Source: Crocinitomicaceae bacterium
GTDB taxonomy: Bacteria > Bacteroidota > Bacteroidia > Flavobacteriales_D > Crocinitomicaceae
Reading direction: 5' to 3'
DNA length: 43,652 nt
Assembly: GCA_002709305.1 (NCBI GenBank)
Contig: PAQM01000002.1
Coordinates: 1-43,652, forward strand
Shown here one piece after another: positions 1 to 9,486 of this stretch (positions are counted from its first letter, which is position 1; each line of letters opens with the position of its first letter). A model generated the notes under the pieces. The model was given only the letters and a program-made list of their open reading frames with translations, was not told the origin of the DNA and did not search any database. A program made the translations under genes and the position numbers.

Positions 1-3000
1 CGCATCACATCCACTTCCACTAAGACTTACTATTACACTATAGAAACTTGTACCTACCGTATCAAATACCGGTGGTAAATAAGTAGAATTTGTTGCACCT
101 ACTATATCTACACCATCTAATTGCCATTGGTAGGTTGCTACTCCTACCCCACCTGTATAACTTACAACTAATGCCTGATCTATTGTGCCACCAACGCATA
201 TCGATTGGCTTAGTAATGGGTGAATATCTATGGTTGGATCCGGATTAACAGTTATTGTAGAAGAAGAAATCGCAGGAGTACAACCTCCTGTTGTCTCGAC
301 TGTATAGTTGAAAGGACCACTAATTAATGGGTTCCCTGATATTATAACCGTGTCATTAAACCATGATCCTGATACTCCTGGAGGTAACCCTGAAAAGTAT
401 GCACCTGTTGCACCTGTTGTAGGTAAAATTATAAAAATATTAGAGCCAACACAGACAGTTTGATTTATACCCTGCTCGATAGTATTTAAAGGTGAAACTG
501 AAATGGTACCAGTAGAAATTGAAGACGGACATCCTCCTGTTGTTTCAACAGAATAATTATAAATACCACTATTTACTGGCGTACCACTAATTGTAATAAT
601 GTTATTGACCCATGTTCCATTTATTCCAGCCGGTAAGCCAGAAAAAATAGCACCTGTGGCTCCACTTGTTACCATGATAATATTATTTATTGGAGAACCA
701 ACGCAAACATTTTCATCAATACCGGCAGAGATAGTATTTAATGGGGTAACTTCAAGTGTACCTGTCGTTGCAGCTAAATCACAACCACCTGTTGTCTCAA
801 CTATATAAGTAAATGTGCCACTCTCTGTTGGTATACCGCTTATTGTTAATGTGTCTCCTGACCAACTATCAGTTATCCCTTGAGGTAAACCTGTAACATA
901 TGCTCCCGTTGCAACAGTTGTAAACAACAAAATATCTGTAATGGGAGAATTCATACAAACAGTTTGATCTATACCAGAGGTAATTGTATTTAATGGAATT
1001 ACTTCGACTATACCTGTAGTTGTAACTGATGGACATCCACCCAATGTCTCAACTGTATAAATAAATGTACCACTTTCTGTTGGTGTACCATTTATTATCA
1101 ATGTATCTCCTGACCAACTATATGTTATCCCTTGAGGAAGACCTGAAACATTTACACCTGTTGCACCAGTTGTAAATAAGAAAATATCTGTTAGTGGTGA
1201 GTTAATACAAACCGTTTGATTTATACCAGCAGTAATTGTATTTAATGGAGTGACATCAATTATACCTGTTGTTATAGCTGGAGGACAACCACCTGTTGTC
1301 TCAACAGTATAAATGAATGTGCCACTCTCTGATGGTGTACCACTTATTGTCAATGTATCTCCTGACCAACTATCTGTTATTCCTTGAGGTAAACCTGTAA
1401 CTTGAGCCCCCGTTGCACCGGTTGTAAATATCAAAATATCTGTGATGGGAGAGTTCATACAAACTGTTTGATCTATTGCAGGGGTAATTGTATTTAATGG
1501 ATTTACAATAAAAGTGGTACTATCATTTGTTGTACCACACTCATTAGATACTGATAGAAATATAGTTGTTAAACCAGTGACATCAGCAATTGTTAGTGGA
1601 GGATTCGGTAAAATTGAACTTAAACCTGAAGGAGAACTAGACCAATTATATAAAAGAGAAGAATCTGCACAATTATCAACATTTACAGACGGTTCATATG
1701 CGTAGGGTATACAACCATCTGCAATTTCATTAATGTTAACTATTGGAGGTTTTTTAACCATTACTATTTGATCTGGGGATGTTTCAGAACCACATTCATT
1801 TATTGTAGAAAGCGACACACCATATATTCCCGAATTATTAAACTGAAATACTGGGTTTTTAGATTGATTAGTAGTTGAATCTGCATATGAGAATGATGAA
1901 GTAGATCCACAATACCCACTCGAATAGTTAATATTCCATTGATATAGAACAGGAGAACATGACATAGAAGTATCCGTGTCATCTGAATTGGCTGAGATAA
2001 TCAGTGGAATACAACCTATTGTGTCATCAAGATTAAATAATGGTATTACTTTGTCTTGAACACAGAAATCTTGAGAAAAATAACTTTCTCCACAATTATT
2101 TTTCACTCTTATAGTTATTGTATAAATCCCTGGGATATTGAATGTAATAGATGGAGAAACATCTCCTGAAATCCATAAATTATGATTAGATGAATTAAAA
2201 CTATTACCTAAGTTTCCTGAAACACTCCACGCACCTGGTGTAGAAGGAGAAACAGCCCAATAAAAAGGTGCAATAGTATCACAATCACCTCCAGAAAAAG
2301 TAGGTACATTTATTCCTGGATTAGACGTGTTTGTGAGTTGAAGTGGAGACCCCACACAAACATTTATTGGTAAAGTATCATTATTACTAGGAATAAATTG
2401 AGCATTAGGCTCTTCTCCAATTACAATAATTGCTATAGCTGATGGAACAGGGGTGAATGAACATGGATTTTCAGTAACAACAACTGGTTGAATTGCATTA
2501 TCAGTAATAATTCCATTTGAGTTCGCCTGTTCTCCACATGTTGTTGATATAAAAGTATGAGTCACTATATAATCACCTGGAGTATTTGGTACAGGGACCC
2601 AATCAGGAGGAATGGGATCACCTTGAACATACGTAAATATTGGTGATCCATCTTTCCAATCAATAGTATAATTCGTTCCATTGGCGTTAGCGGGAGGTAT
2701 AGTCAAAGTCCAATTTGTAGTATGAGGAGCACATCCATTTTGTTGAAAAGGAAATAAAACTAAAGAACTTGCTTCTGGCGAACTACCAACGAAAACAGGA
2801 TAAATTTTAGTTACAGAACATCCATTGGATAAGAGCATTTGAATTGTAAAAAAACTATTTCCTATAGGAAAATTCTGTATAATTGGATTAGACCAATTAC
2901 TGTTGTCAAAGATTGTATCATATAATCCATCGTTATTCCAATCTATTTGGAAATTAGTAATAGAATCACTGAAAGAAGGAATAGATAAGAAAAAGAAAAT

Positions 3001-3873
3001 ATCTCCATTTGTCTGACCTAGATCTAGACAATAGACAAGTTGACCACCTACAAGTAAACTACTATTTATATCTATATCTGCAACTGTAATATGAATAGAG
3101 TCTTCAGTTTGACAACCTCCAACTGTTGCTGTCACAAAATATGTCCCAGACATAGATGCAGAAGAATTAGGTATTGTTGGTGTTGCTGAAGAACTAGTAT
3201 ATCCATTAGGACCAGTCCAAGAATAACTAACTGGATTAGAACCATTACCTGATATAGATGAATTTAAGTTAATAGGATCACCAGAACAAACAATAATATC
3301 TGGACCTGTAGATATATTTAGGTCTAAAACTTCAAGGTTAATACTATCCAAAGAAAAACATCCAGTTGTTGTATCGGTAGTTAATAAAGTATAGATAAAA
3401 TCTTCAGGGCTAGATGAGGTTGTTAATGAAACTAGTGGATTAGAGATTGATGGGTCACTTAAACCAGTAGAAGGAGACCAAGAGTATGTATAATCGGAAT
3501 TTGGTGCTACACCAATCTGAACATTATCTCCCGAACAAAAAGAAAGATCAACTCCTGCAGAGGAATTAGGCAACTGTAAAACTGTTATTGTAATACTATC
3601 AATTGAAGAAGCACCTTGATTTGGACATGTTCTTGTAACATAATATGTTATAGTACTTTGAGGTGCAGCTATTACATTCTGTCCAATGGTATCATTTAAA
3701 CCTGTTGATGGCCACCATTCATAAGTGCTATTTACTCCACCGGATGCATTAAGATCTATTGAATCACCAAAACAGATAATTGTATCACTGGATGATGTAA
3801 TATCTACGGCACACTGAGAAAATAAAACCTTTAACGGGAAAAATAATAATATAAAAAATATTATTCTTAGCAT
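1..3873 (-). CDS. Giant secreted Ig/PKD-like repeat protein (N-terminal part, runs off the window)
   Basis: The frame is open from an ATG at 3873 to base 1, 1291 codons, and continues past the window edge. Residues 1-20 (MLRIIFFILLFFPLKVLFSQ) look like a Sec signal peptide with cleavage near S19/Q20. About 850 residues of varied Ig/PKD-like modules rich in Asn, Ser, Thr and paired Cys follow (for example YSWSPSTGL and YSWTGPNGY), then five tandem 84-residue repeats. The repeats resemble putative-Ig (He_PIG-like) domains, with motifs such as GLPQGIT and SGTPxxSGTF. In Bacteroidota such proteins are usually surface adhesins exported by T9SS, and the sorting tail would lie outside the window. 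A possible -7 box (TACTTTTG on the minus strand) lies at 3913-3906. The specific ligand is unknown. Confidence 0.9.
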   Translation of the reverse strand, partial: MLRIIFFILLFFPLKVLFSQCAVDITSSSDTIICFGDSIDLNASGGVNSTYEWWPSTGLNDTIGQNVIAAPQSTITYYVTRTCPNQGASSIDSITITVLQLPNSSAGVDLSFCSGDNVQIGVAPNSDYTYSWSPSTGLSDPSISNPLVSLTTSSSPEDFIYTLLTTDTTTGCFSLDSINLEVLDLNISTGPDIIVCSGDPINLNSSISGNGSNPVSYSWTGPNGYTSSSATPTIPNSSASMSGTYFVTATVGGCQTEDSIHITVADIDINSSLLVGGQLVYCLDLGQTNGDIFFFLSIPSFSDSITNFQIDWNNDGLYDTIFDNSNWSNPIIQNFPIGNSFFTIQMLLSNGCSVTKIYPVFVGSSPEASSLVLFPFQQNGCAPHTTNWTLTIPPANANGTNYTIDWKDGSPIFTYVQGDPIPPDWVPVPNTPGDYIVTHTFISTTCGEQANSNGIITDNAIQPVVVTENPCSFTPVPSAIAIIVIGEEPNAQFIPSNNDTLPINVCVGSPLQLTNTSNPGINVPTFSGGDCDTIAPFYWAVSPSTPGAWSVSGNLGNSFNSSNHNLWISGDVSPSITFNIPGIYTITIRVKNNCGESYFSQDFCVQDKVIPLFNLDDTIGCIPLIISANSDDTDTSMSCSPVLYQWNINYSSGYCGSTSSFSYADSTTNQSKNPVFQFNNSGIYGVSLSTINECGSETSPDQIVMVKKPPIVNINEIADGCIPYAYEPSVNVDNCADSSLLYNWSSSPSGLSSILPNPPLTIADVTGLTTIFLSVSNECGTTNDSTTFIVNPLNTITPAIDQTVCMNSPITDILIFTTGATGAQVTGLPQGITDSWSGDTLTISGTPSESGTFIYTVETTGGCPPAITTGIIDVTPLNTITAGINQTVCINSPLTDIFLFTTGATGVNVSGLPQGITYSWSGDTLIINGTPTESGTFIYTVETLGGCPSVTTTGIVEVIPLNTITSGIDQTVCMNSPITDILLFTTVATGAYVTGLPQGITDSWSGDTLTISGIPTESGTFTYIVETTGGCDLAATTGTLEVTPLNTISAGIDENVCVGSPINNIIMVTSGATGAIFSGLPAGINGTWVNNIITISGTPVNSGIYNYSVETTGGCPSSISTGTISVSPLNTIEQGINQTVCVGSNIFIILPTTGATGAYFSGLPPGVSGSWFNDTVIISGNPLISGPFNYTVETTGGCTPAISSSTITVNPDPTIDIHPLLSQSICVGGTIDQALVVSYTGGVGVATYQWQLDGVDIVGATNSTYLPPVFDTVGTSFYSVIVSLSGSGCDA
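229..1488 (-). repeat. Five tandem 252-bp (84-aa) coding repeats
   Basis: The landmark TATTTAATGG-like segment recurs at 481, 733, 985, 1237 and 1489, exactly 252 bases apart, giving five units (229-480, 481-732, 733-984, 985-1236, 1237-1488) in phase with the reading frame. Each encodes one 84-residue module with two Cys (in TVC and GGC), a GLPxGI turn, a W-strand and an ISGxPxxSG strand. Units 733-984, 985-1236 and 1237-1488 look closest to each other by eye. The two units nearer base 1 have drifted, with YFSGLP/IFSGLP and WVNN/WFND replacing WSGD. Confidence 0.93.
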
Positions 3874-4016
3874 TTTACATGTTACATTTTAAACAATTGA
3901 AAAAACAAAAGTAACTCTTTTATCAAGCTAAATCTATACTAATAACGTTTAATAATCACATAGGTTCGCTAAAATAAGGTATTTTTATTTTTAATATTAA
4001 TCTATCCATTTATTAC

Positions 4017-4802
4017 ATGAGTTATAAATTTTATCAAGTTGATGCCTTTACAGACAAAGTCTTTAGTGGTAACCCAGCATGTGTCGTTCCTTTAAAGGAA
4101 TGGTTTTCTGATGAAATTCTATTAAAAATTGCAAAAGAAAATGCTGTTGCAGAAACTGCTTTTGTTATTGATAAAGGCGATTATTTCCATTTAAGATGGT
4201 TTACCCCAGATTTAGAAATAGATTTGTGCGGACATGCAACATTAGCAACTTCATTTGTTTTAAAATCGATTTTGAAGCACCCATCTAATGAAATTCATTT
4301 TAAAACATTAAGCGGAGAACTTGTTGTCAAAACACATAATGATTTTTATTATTTAGATTTTCCTGCAAGACCAGCATCCCCTTCTGAATTACCAAAAGAG
4401 ATAAAGTTAGGTTTAAATATTCAACCCGAAGAAATTTATAAAGCTAGAGACTATTTATTAGTATACAATAATCAAGAAGAAGTTGAAAATATAAAAATCA
4501 ACGAAGAAAAATTCAATCAAATTAATTTAGGATATGGCGGAGTTATTTGCACTTCCAAAGGAAATTCTTCTGATTTTGTTTCTAGGTTTTTTACTCCACA
4601 AGCTACTATTTTAGAAGATCCTGTGACCGGTTCTGCTCACTGCACTCTTATACCTTTTTGGTCATCTAGACTTTTGAAAAAAGAATTAATTGCTTTACAA
4701 ATTTCTGAAAGAGGTGGGAAATTATATTGTAAAGAAAATTCTAATAGAGTAATCATAGGTGGACAAGCAAAATTATTTTCTTTTGGTGAATTCAATATTT
4801 AG
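4017..4802 (+). CDS. PhzF family isomerase/epimerase
   Basis: This 261-residue protein matches the PhzF / diaminopimelate-epimerase-like fold. It has QVDAFTDKVFSGNPACVV near the N-terminus, the AETAFV motif whose Glu (E46) corresponds to the PhzF catalytic glutamate, the DLCGHATLA loop around residue 70, and DPVTGSAHC in the second half. Family members isomerise or epimerise small cyclic or amino-acid-like substrates in the cytoplasm; the substrate here cannot be told from sequence. No phenazine genes are nearby, so phenazine synthesis is not implied. It converges with the small Smr-like gene, with 9 bases between the stops. Confidence 0.88.
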   Translation: MSYKFYQVDAFTDKVFSGNPACVVPLKEWFSDEILLKIAKENAVAETAFVIDKGDYFHLRWFTPDLEIDLCGHATLATSFVLKSILKHPSNEIHFKTLSGELVVKTHNDFYYLDFPARPASPSELPKEIKLGLNIQPEEIYKARDYLLVYNNQEEVENIKINEEKFNQINLGYGGVICTSKGNSSDFVSRFFTPQATILEDPVTGSAHCTLIPFWSSRLLKKELIALQISERGGKLYCKENSNRVIIGGQAKLFSFGEFNI

Positions 4803-4811
4803 TGAAAAATA

Positions 4812-5033
4812 TCATAATTTGACTAATAGTTCTGCTTTGGATAAAAAAGAATATTCTGAAGATAGATTGTAATCAGACAAAACAGAATCAACCACATCTT
4901 TCATCTTGTCGCTATTACCTGTTATTATATATATTTCTTTTGTACCTTGATATAAATGTTTAGTTAAAAATTTATCTAGTAAATTTTGAACTTCATGGTG
5001 TCTGATGCCATGCAAATCTATTTTATTAGTCAT
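4812..5033 (-). CDS. Mini Smr-domain protein
   Basis: This 73-residue protein consists of little more than an Smr-like domain: an N-terminal DLHG motif, a helix with EVQNLLDKFL, then the IYIITGN strand-turn. Smr domains (MutS2 C-terminus and stand-alone small MutS-related proteins) bind or nick nucleic acids, with the DLHG His and a TGxG loop at the active site. Here the second motif reads TGNSDK rather than TGKG, so nuclease activity is uncertain. Usual stand-alone Smr proteins are longer, about 80-200 residues. The ATG at 5033 is the only start that includes the DLHG motif. Confidence 0.6.
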   Translation of the reverse strand: MTNKIDLHGIRHHEVQNLLDKFLTKHLYQGTKEIYIITGNSDKMKDVVDSVLSDYNLSSEYSFLSKAELLVKL

Positions 5034-5135
5034 TTTGTAATATTATATATAAACCATTTAAGTGCCTAAATATAATAGAATGAACAACTATACTATCAAT
5101 TATTGATATAAATATTCTATCTTAGATTTATTACT

Positions 5136-7034
5136 ATGAAAAATTCATCTACATCATTAATAAAATTAAAGTCTATTAAAATAAGATGTACTTTACTTTT
5201 TATATTCTTTTTTGTTTATGGTAATACTCAAAACATATATAATCCTCAAAATCTATATGAATCTCCAGGTGGGATTTTTGAAAAAGATTCTATTAGAGAT
5301 TTATACATCAATTTCTATGATTCAAATTACCACGATATTCTAGTTCAATCATTCTTTAATGATCCAGCATACCGAATTCCAGCTACTGTTACACTAAATG
5401 GGAGCTCTCATGACTTTGTAGGTGTTAGATATAAAGGTAACTCCACATTTTGTTTGCCAAACGATATACAAAATCCTAAAGTGCCATATAATCTAGACAT
5501 GAATTATTGGATTTCCGGACAAAAATTAATGGGAAAAAAGAAAATAAAGCTTGCTAATGCTTGGCTTGACCCTACATTTTCGAAAGAATTTATCGCAAGT
5601 AAAATATATCGAAAATATCTCCCATCACCTGAAGTTAATTTATTAAAACTTCATGTCCAAAATGATTATCTTGGTTTATACGTTAATACAGAGTCTATTA
5701 ATAAACAATTCTGTGAAAAACATTTTGGGGAAAAAGATGGTGCGTTGTTTAAATGTGATCCAATAGATATGTTTTGTGATCCAAGCCCTACACCAGCGAC
5801 AGGACCCCCACCAAACCTCAAGTGGCTAGGCCCTGATAGCTCATCGTATTACAATAGTTATAATTTAAAGTCTGATTCTGGTTGGGGTAAACTAATGGAG
5901 TTAATCTATACCTTAAACTTTAATCCAGAAGAGTTAGATACAATTTTAAATATTGACCGTGTTTTATGGGCATTTGCTGTAAATACTTCAACGCTGAATC
6001 TAGACACTTATAATGGTTACTATGTACATAACTATTACCTGTACCAGACAGAAGATGGCCTATTTCAAATGATTCCATGGGATTTAAGTGAAAGTTTCCT
6101 AGGTGCACTTCTTGGTTGGGATTATTTTAACCCTACACCAATCTATAATTATGATTCTTATGGAGCTCAATTTCAAACTGGACAAAGACCACTTGTAGAT
6201 TATCTATTAAATCATCCCTTGTATCGCAAAGTCTATAATGCTCATCTAAGAACAATTCTTACAGAAACTATGTTAGATACAACAGGAATAAAAAATCAAA
6301 TCAATGAGATCCAGAATATAGCTTATCCAGGATTTAACAATGATCCAAATCAACTTTTTACAACTAATCAATTTTATGCAAATGTAGACGACGCAGTATG
6401 GATAAACTGGGGTTTTGGGGGTATTATGTCGAGTATAAATGCTCGTAATTCATATCTAAATAACTTAAATGAATTATCACAAACACCACCACAAATAAGT
6501 GATGTAAAAATAAATGGGAGCTATATAGAAGCTACAGTTTCAAATACAACAGAAGTAGAGTTAATGGCTACAATAAGTCCTTATAATTCAAAATTCAACT
6601 CTTTTCAAATGCAGGATAATGGAATTTTAGGTGATGCTATTGCTAATGATGGAATTTATACAACAGAAATACCTTATTTACAAAACGGAGAAGAGATTAA
6701 ATTTTATGTTAGAGCGCATAATAGCAACTCAATCTCTTTATCTCCAGAAAGAGCAGAATATGAATTCTATTATTTCCAACCAAATGCTGTTGTAAATAAC
6801 ATTAATAAAATAAACTCAATAAAAGTATACCCTAACCCTACTAATTCAATATTTAATATTTTCACAGAAGAAAGTAATTCGATAAATTGTGAGGTCTTTA
6901 ATCTCTACGGACAGTCTGTATTAACAAAAAATATTTTATCAAATAATATTACTATTGACTTAAAAGATGAGCCAGATGGGATTTATCTAATTAAAGTGAA
7001 TGGTGAAATAATAAAAATCATAAAAAGTAAATGA
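5136..7034 (+). CDS. CotH kinase family protein with T9SS type A tail
   Basis: The 632-residue protein has an N-terminal signal segment (hydrophobic residues about 18-30, ending GNTQ) and a CotH-like kinase domain (about residues 45-440) with the RYKGNSTF and IPWDLSESF motifs typical of the family. A beta-sandwich linker follows, then a C-terminal T9SS type A domain (IKVYPNPTNSIFNIF to DGIYLIKVNG, about 560-632). CotH proteins are atypical kinases that phosphorylate secreted or surface proteins; Bacillus CotH acts on spore-coat proteins. The T9SS tail places this one outside the cell or on its surface. It leads a tight plus-strand run with a phosphoesterase, a second CotH protein, GGT and a fructosamine-kinase-like gene. 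The target is unknown. Confidence 0.87.
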   Translation: MKNSSTSLIKLKSIKIRCTLLFIFFFVYGNTQNIYNPQNLYESPGGIFEKDSIRDLYINFYDSNYHDILVQSFFNDPAYRIPATVTLNGSSHDFVGVRYKGNSTFCLPNDIQNPKVPYNLDMNYWISGQKLMGKKKIKLANAWLDPTFSKEFIASKIYRKYLPSPEVNLLKLHVQNDYLGLYVNTESINKQFCEKHFGEKDGALFKCDPIDMFCDPSPTPATGPPPNLKWLGPDSSSYYNSYNLKSDSGWGKLMELIYTLNFNPEELDTILNIDRVLWAFAVNTSTLNLDTYNGYYVHNYYLYQTEDGLFQMIPWDLSESFLGALLGWDYFNPTPIYNYDSYGAQFQTGQRPLVDYLLNHPLYRKVYNAHLRTILTETMLDTTGIKNQINEIQNIAYPGFNNDPNQLFTTNQFYANVDDAVWINWGFGGIMSSINARNSYLNNLNELSQTPPQISDVKINGSYIEATVSNTTEVELMATISPYNSKFNSFQMQDNGILGDAIANDGIYTTEIPYLQNGEEIKFYVRAHNSNSISLSPERAEYEFYYFQPNAVVNNINKINSIKVYPNPTNSIFNIFTEESNSINCEVFNLYGQSVLTKNILSNNITIDLKDEPDGIYLIKVNGEIIKIIKSK

Positions 7035-7057
7035 TTTTACAAATTTATTTAATCTAT

Positions 7058-7993
7058 ATGAAAAAAATAGTACCTCTCATCCTTTTAGCCTTTTTATGTA
7101 TTTATTATGGTTGTAAAAAAGACCAAGTTCTTGATTGTAATCAATATTCTAATGACTTTACTGTGGACTCAACAAAAATTTCAAGAAAAGTTATTATTAT
7201 AGGTATTGATGGATTTAGAAGTGATGCTATGCAACAAAGTATTTGTCCATTTATGTATAATCTTTCATTAAATAATAATGTTTACTATACACCTAATCAT
7301 ATCGTAGAGGGAGACACGTATAGTGGACCAAATTGGTCTAGTCTCTTAACAGGTGTTCATTATGATAAACATTCGGTAACAGATAATAGTTTTGTTGGTA
7401 GCGACTATACTCAATATCCACCATTCTTTAATTACATTGAAAAAATTTCTTCAAACATTAATACTGCTTCTATTGTTAATTGGACACCCATAAACGAATT
7501 TACTTTACCAAATTCTGTAGATTATGCACCTCAAGAAAGCATTAATGATTCTATTGTTTTTGAAGAGGTTAAAGAGCTTCTAATAAATTCAAACCCTTTA
7601 TCACCGGATATTCTATTCATTCATTTTGATGAGCTTGATGCAACAGGACACACTTATGGTTTTAGCCCTTTTATTGAAGAATATAAAAGTACATTAAACA
7701 GGATTGATTCCTATGTCAATGGAATATTTAACATCATCGAAAACAAAAGATTAGATGGTGAAGATTGGATTTGCTTTATAGTTTCTGATCATGGTGGCGT
7801 TGGAACAAGTCATGGAGATGCAAATAATCCTAAAGTAAATAAGACTATTTTCTATGCTCAACATCCTACCGTAGAATTTAAAGCTAACTATACTAGTAAC
7901 CAAACTGATCTAGCTGCAACTATTTTAAACTTTTTAGGCATATCAAATCCAGAATTTGATTGTAAAACAGATGGAATTTCTATTATAGAATAA
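7058..7993 (+). CDS. Alkaline-phosphatase-superfamily (nucleotide pyrophosphatase-like) lipoprotein
   Basis: I chose the ATG at 7058, not the in-frame ATG at 7031 that overlaps the upstream stop, because it gives a clean lipoprotein signal: MKKIVPLILLAFLCIYYGCKKD, lipobox Cys then KK. The domain then shows metal and active-site motifs of type I phosphodiesterases: IIGIDGFRSD, YSGPNWSSLLTG (nucleophile position), FIHFDELDATGHTYG (metal Asp and His) and IVSDHGGVGTSHGD (Asp-His and distal His). These enzymes hydrolyse phosphodiesters or phosphate monoesters using two zinc ions. The usual nucleophile Thr aligns with a Ser here. Lys/Glu-free Cys+2 suggests an outer-membrane or periplasm-facing lipoprotein. 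It sits between two CotH-type kinase genes, with 24 bases to the next start. Confidence 0.85.
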   Translation: MKKIVPLILLAFLCIYYGCKKDQVLDCNQYSNDFTVDSTKISRKVIIIGIDGFRSDAMQQSICPFMYNLSLNNNVYYTPNHIVEGDTYSGPNWSSLLTGVHYDKHSVTDNSFVGSDYTQYPPFFNYIEKISSNINTASIVNWTPINEFTLPNSVDYAPQESINDSIVFEEVKELLINSNPLSPDILFIHFDELDATGHTYGFSPFIEEYKSTLNRIDSYVNGIFNIIENKRLDGEDWICFIVSDHGGVGTSHGDANNPKVNKTIFYAQHPTVEFKANYTSNQTDLAATILNFLGISNPEFDCKTDGISIIE

Positions 7994-8017
7994 TAACATT
8001 CTTCTATATTTTCAATT

Positions 8018-9451
8018 ATGTCAAGATTTATATTGGTAGTTATTTTGTTATGTCTCTCTCCTATTCATTGTCAAGTAATACTATCACATTCAAATCTGCC
8101 AATAATAAGTATTAATACAAAAGATCAAAATATAAGTGATGATTCAAGAATAATTGCTAAAATGGGTGTAATTGACAATGAAAATATAAATTACACTTCA
8201 GATGACTTCAATAATTATAACGGCAGAATCAGTATAGAGCATAGAGGAACGAGCTCCTTATTATTTCCAAAGAAATCATACTCAATTGAGACTCAAGATT
8301 CTATTGGAGATAACAATAATGTCTCTTTATTAGGTATGCCAATAGAGAATGATTGGATTTTATACGCTCCATATGGAGACAGAAGCTTTATAAGAAATGC
8401 TTTAACATATTATTTATATGACAAAATGGGTTACTATTCTCCTAAATATAGGTTCTGTGAACTGTTATTAAATAATGAATATATGGGAATATATTTATTA
8501 ATAGAAAAAATTAAGCGAGATAAAAATAGAATAGATATTGAGGAAATGAACATAAATGATGTTGAATTTGAAGATATATCTGGAGGATATATCATACAAA
8601 TCGATAGATCAAGTGATAATAAAAATAAATATTGGACCTCTTCTTTTAATAGTAGTTCTGGAGATTCTATTTATTTCCAATATATATATCCAAAATGGGA
8701 CAATATTAATGATTATCAAAAATCTTATGTTCAAGAATTGATTTATAATTTTGAAGCCTCAATTATATATAATAACAATCTATATTTATATAATTTATAT
8801 GATAATTTAATCAATGTAGAATCATTTATTGACTACTTTATAATCAGTGAATTAAGTAAAAATATTGATGCATATAGATTCAGCACCTATTTATATAAAA
8901 ATCATGATGATATAGACAAGCGTATACATATTGGTCCAGTTTGGGATTTTAATTGGGCATACGGAAATTCAACTTTTTGTGAAGCTGACATAACAGAAGG
9001 ATGGGAATTTAATACATCTTGTGGAAAATACAACCCTATTTGGTATTCAATTTTAACAAAAGATTCTGTGTTTAATGATTTATTAAAATGTAGGTGGAAT
9101 CATCTTAGAAGAGAAATAGTTAGTATCGATAATATTAACTCCTTTATTGATAGTTTAAGTAATAATTATAAAGAAGGATTTGAAAGAGATTTTTTACGTT
9201 GGAAGCGAAAAAAAAATACAGATCATCATCAACAAATAATTAATTTAAAAGAGTGGATAAATAAAAGAATAGAATGGTTAGATAATAATATTCTAGGAAC
9301 TTGTCAAAATGAAAATCAGATTATAGATGAACCAGCTAATTTAATTATGATTACTGATATTCTTGGAAGAAAAACTGAAGAAAAACCAAACATTGTTTTA
9401 TTTTACATATACGATAATGGAACAATAGAGAGAAAAATTATTGTTAAATAA
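8018..9451 (+). CDS. Second CotH kinase family protein with C-terminal LGR..IYDNGT tail
   Basis: This 477-residue protein has a signal peptide (MSRFILVVILLCLSPIHCQ) and a CotH domain typical of the bacterial family: RISIEHRGTSSLLFPKKSY, LLGMPIENDWILYAPYGDRSF, FCELLLNNEYMGIYLLIEKIKRD, and IGPVWDFNWAYGN near residue 310. The last 34 residues (ITDILGRKTEEKPN, FYIYDNGTIERKIIVK) match the recurring tail of two other proteins in this window, so it is probably a surface-sorting module. It differs in architecture from the CotH protein at 5136 and is not a simple duplicate. It is probably co-transcribed with the phosphoesterase upstream and GGT downstream (35 bases). Confidence 0.87.
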   Translation: MSRFILVVILLCLSPIHCQVILSHSNLPIISINTKDQNISDDSRIIAKMGVIDNENINYTSDDFNNYNGRISIEHRGTSSLLFPKKSYSIETQDSIGDNNNVSLLGMPIENDWILYAPYGDRSFIRNALTYYLYDKMGYYSPKYRFCELLLNNEYMGIYLLIEKIKRDKNRIDIEEMNINDVEFEDISGGYIIQIDRSSDNKNKYWTSSFNSSSGDSIYFQYIYPKWDNINDYQKSYVQELIYNFEASIIYNNNLYLYNLYDNLINVESFIDYFIISELSKNIDAYRFSTYLYKNHDDIDKRIHIGPVWDFNWAYGNSTFCEADITEGWEFNTSCGKYNPIWYSILTKDSVFNDLLKCRWNHLRREIVSIDNINSFIDSLSNNYKEGFERDFLRWKRKKNTDHHQQIINLKEWINKRIEWLDNNILGTCQNENQIIDEPANLIMITDILGRKTEEKPNIVLFYIYDNGTIERKIIVK

Positions 9452-9486
9452 ATTTCTAAAATTTTTTGAATTAAAATTAAACTAAA

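Noticed and set aside
229-1488. Regular repeats that could suggest a CRISPR array or satellite
   Set aside because: Period is 252 bp, no short repeat/spacer pattern, and every unit is in frame in one open reading frame.
4017-4802. PhzF-family gene as a sign of phenazine biosynthesis
   Set aside because: No other phz genes are nearby, and most PhzF-like proteins in Bacteroidota act outside phenazine pathways.
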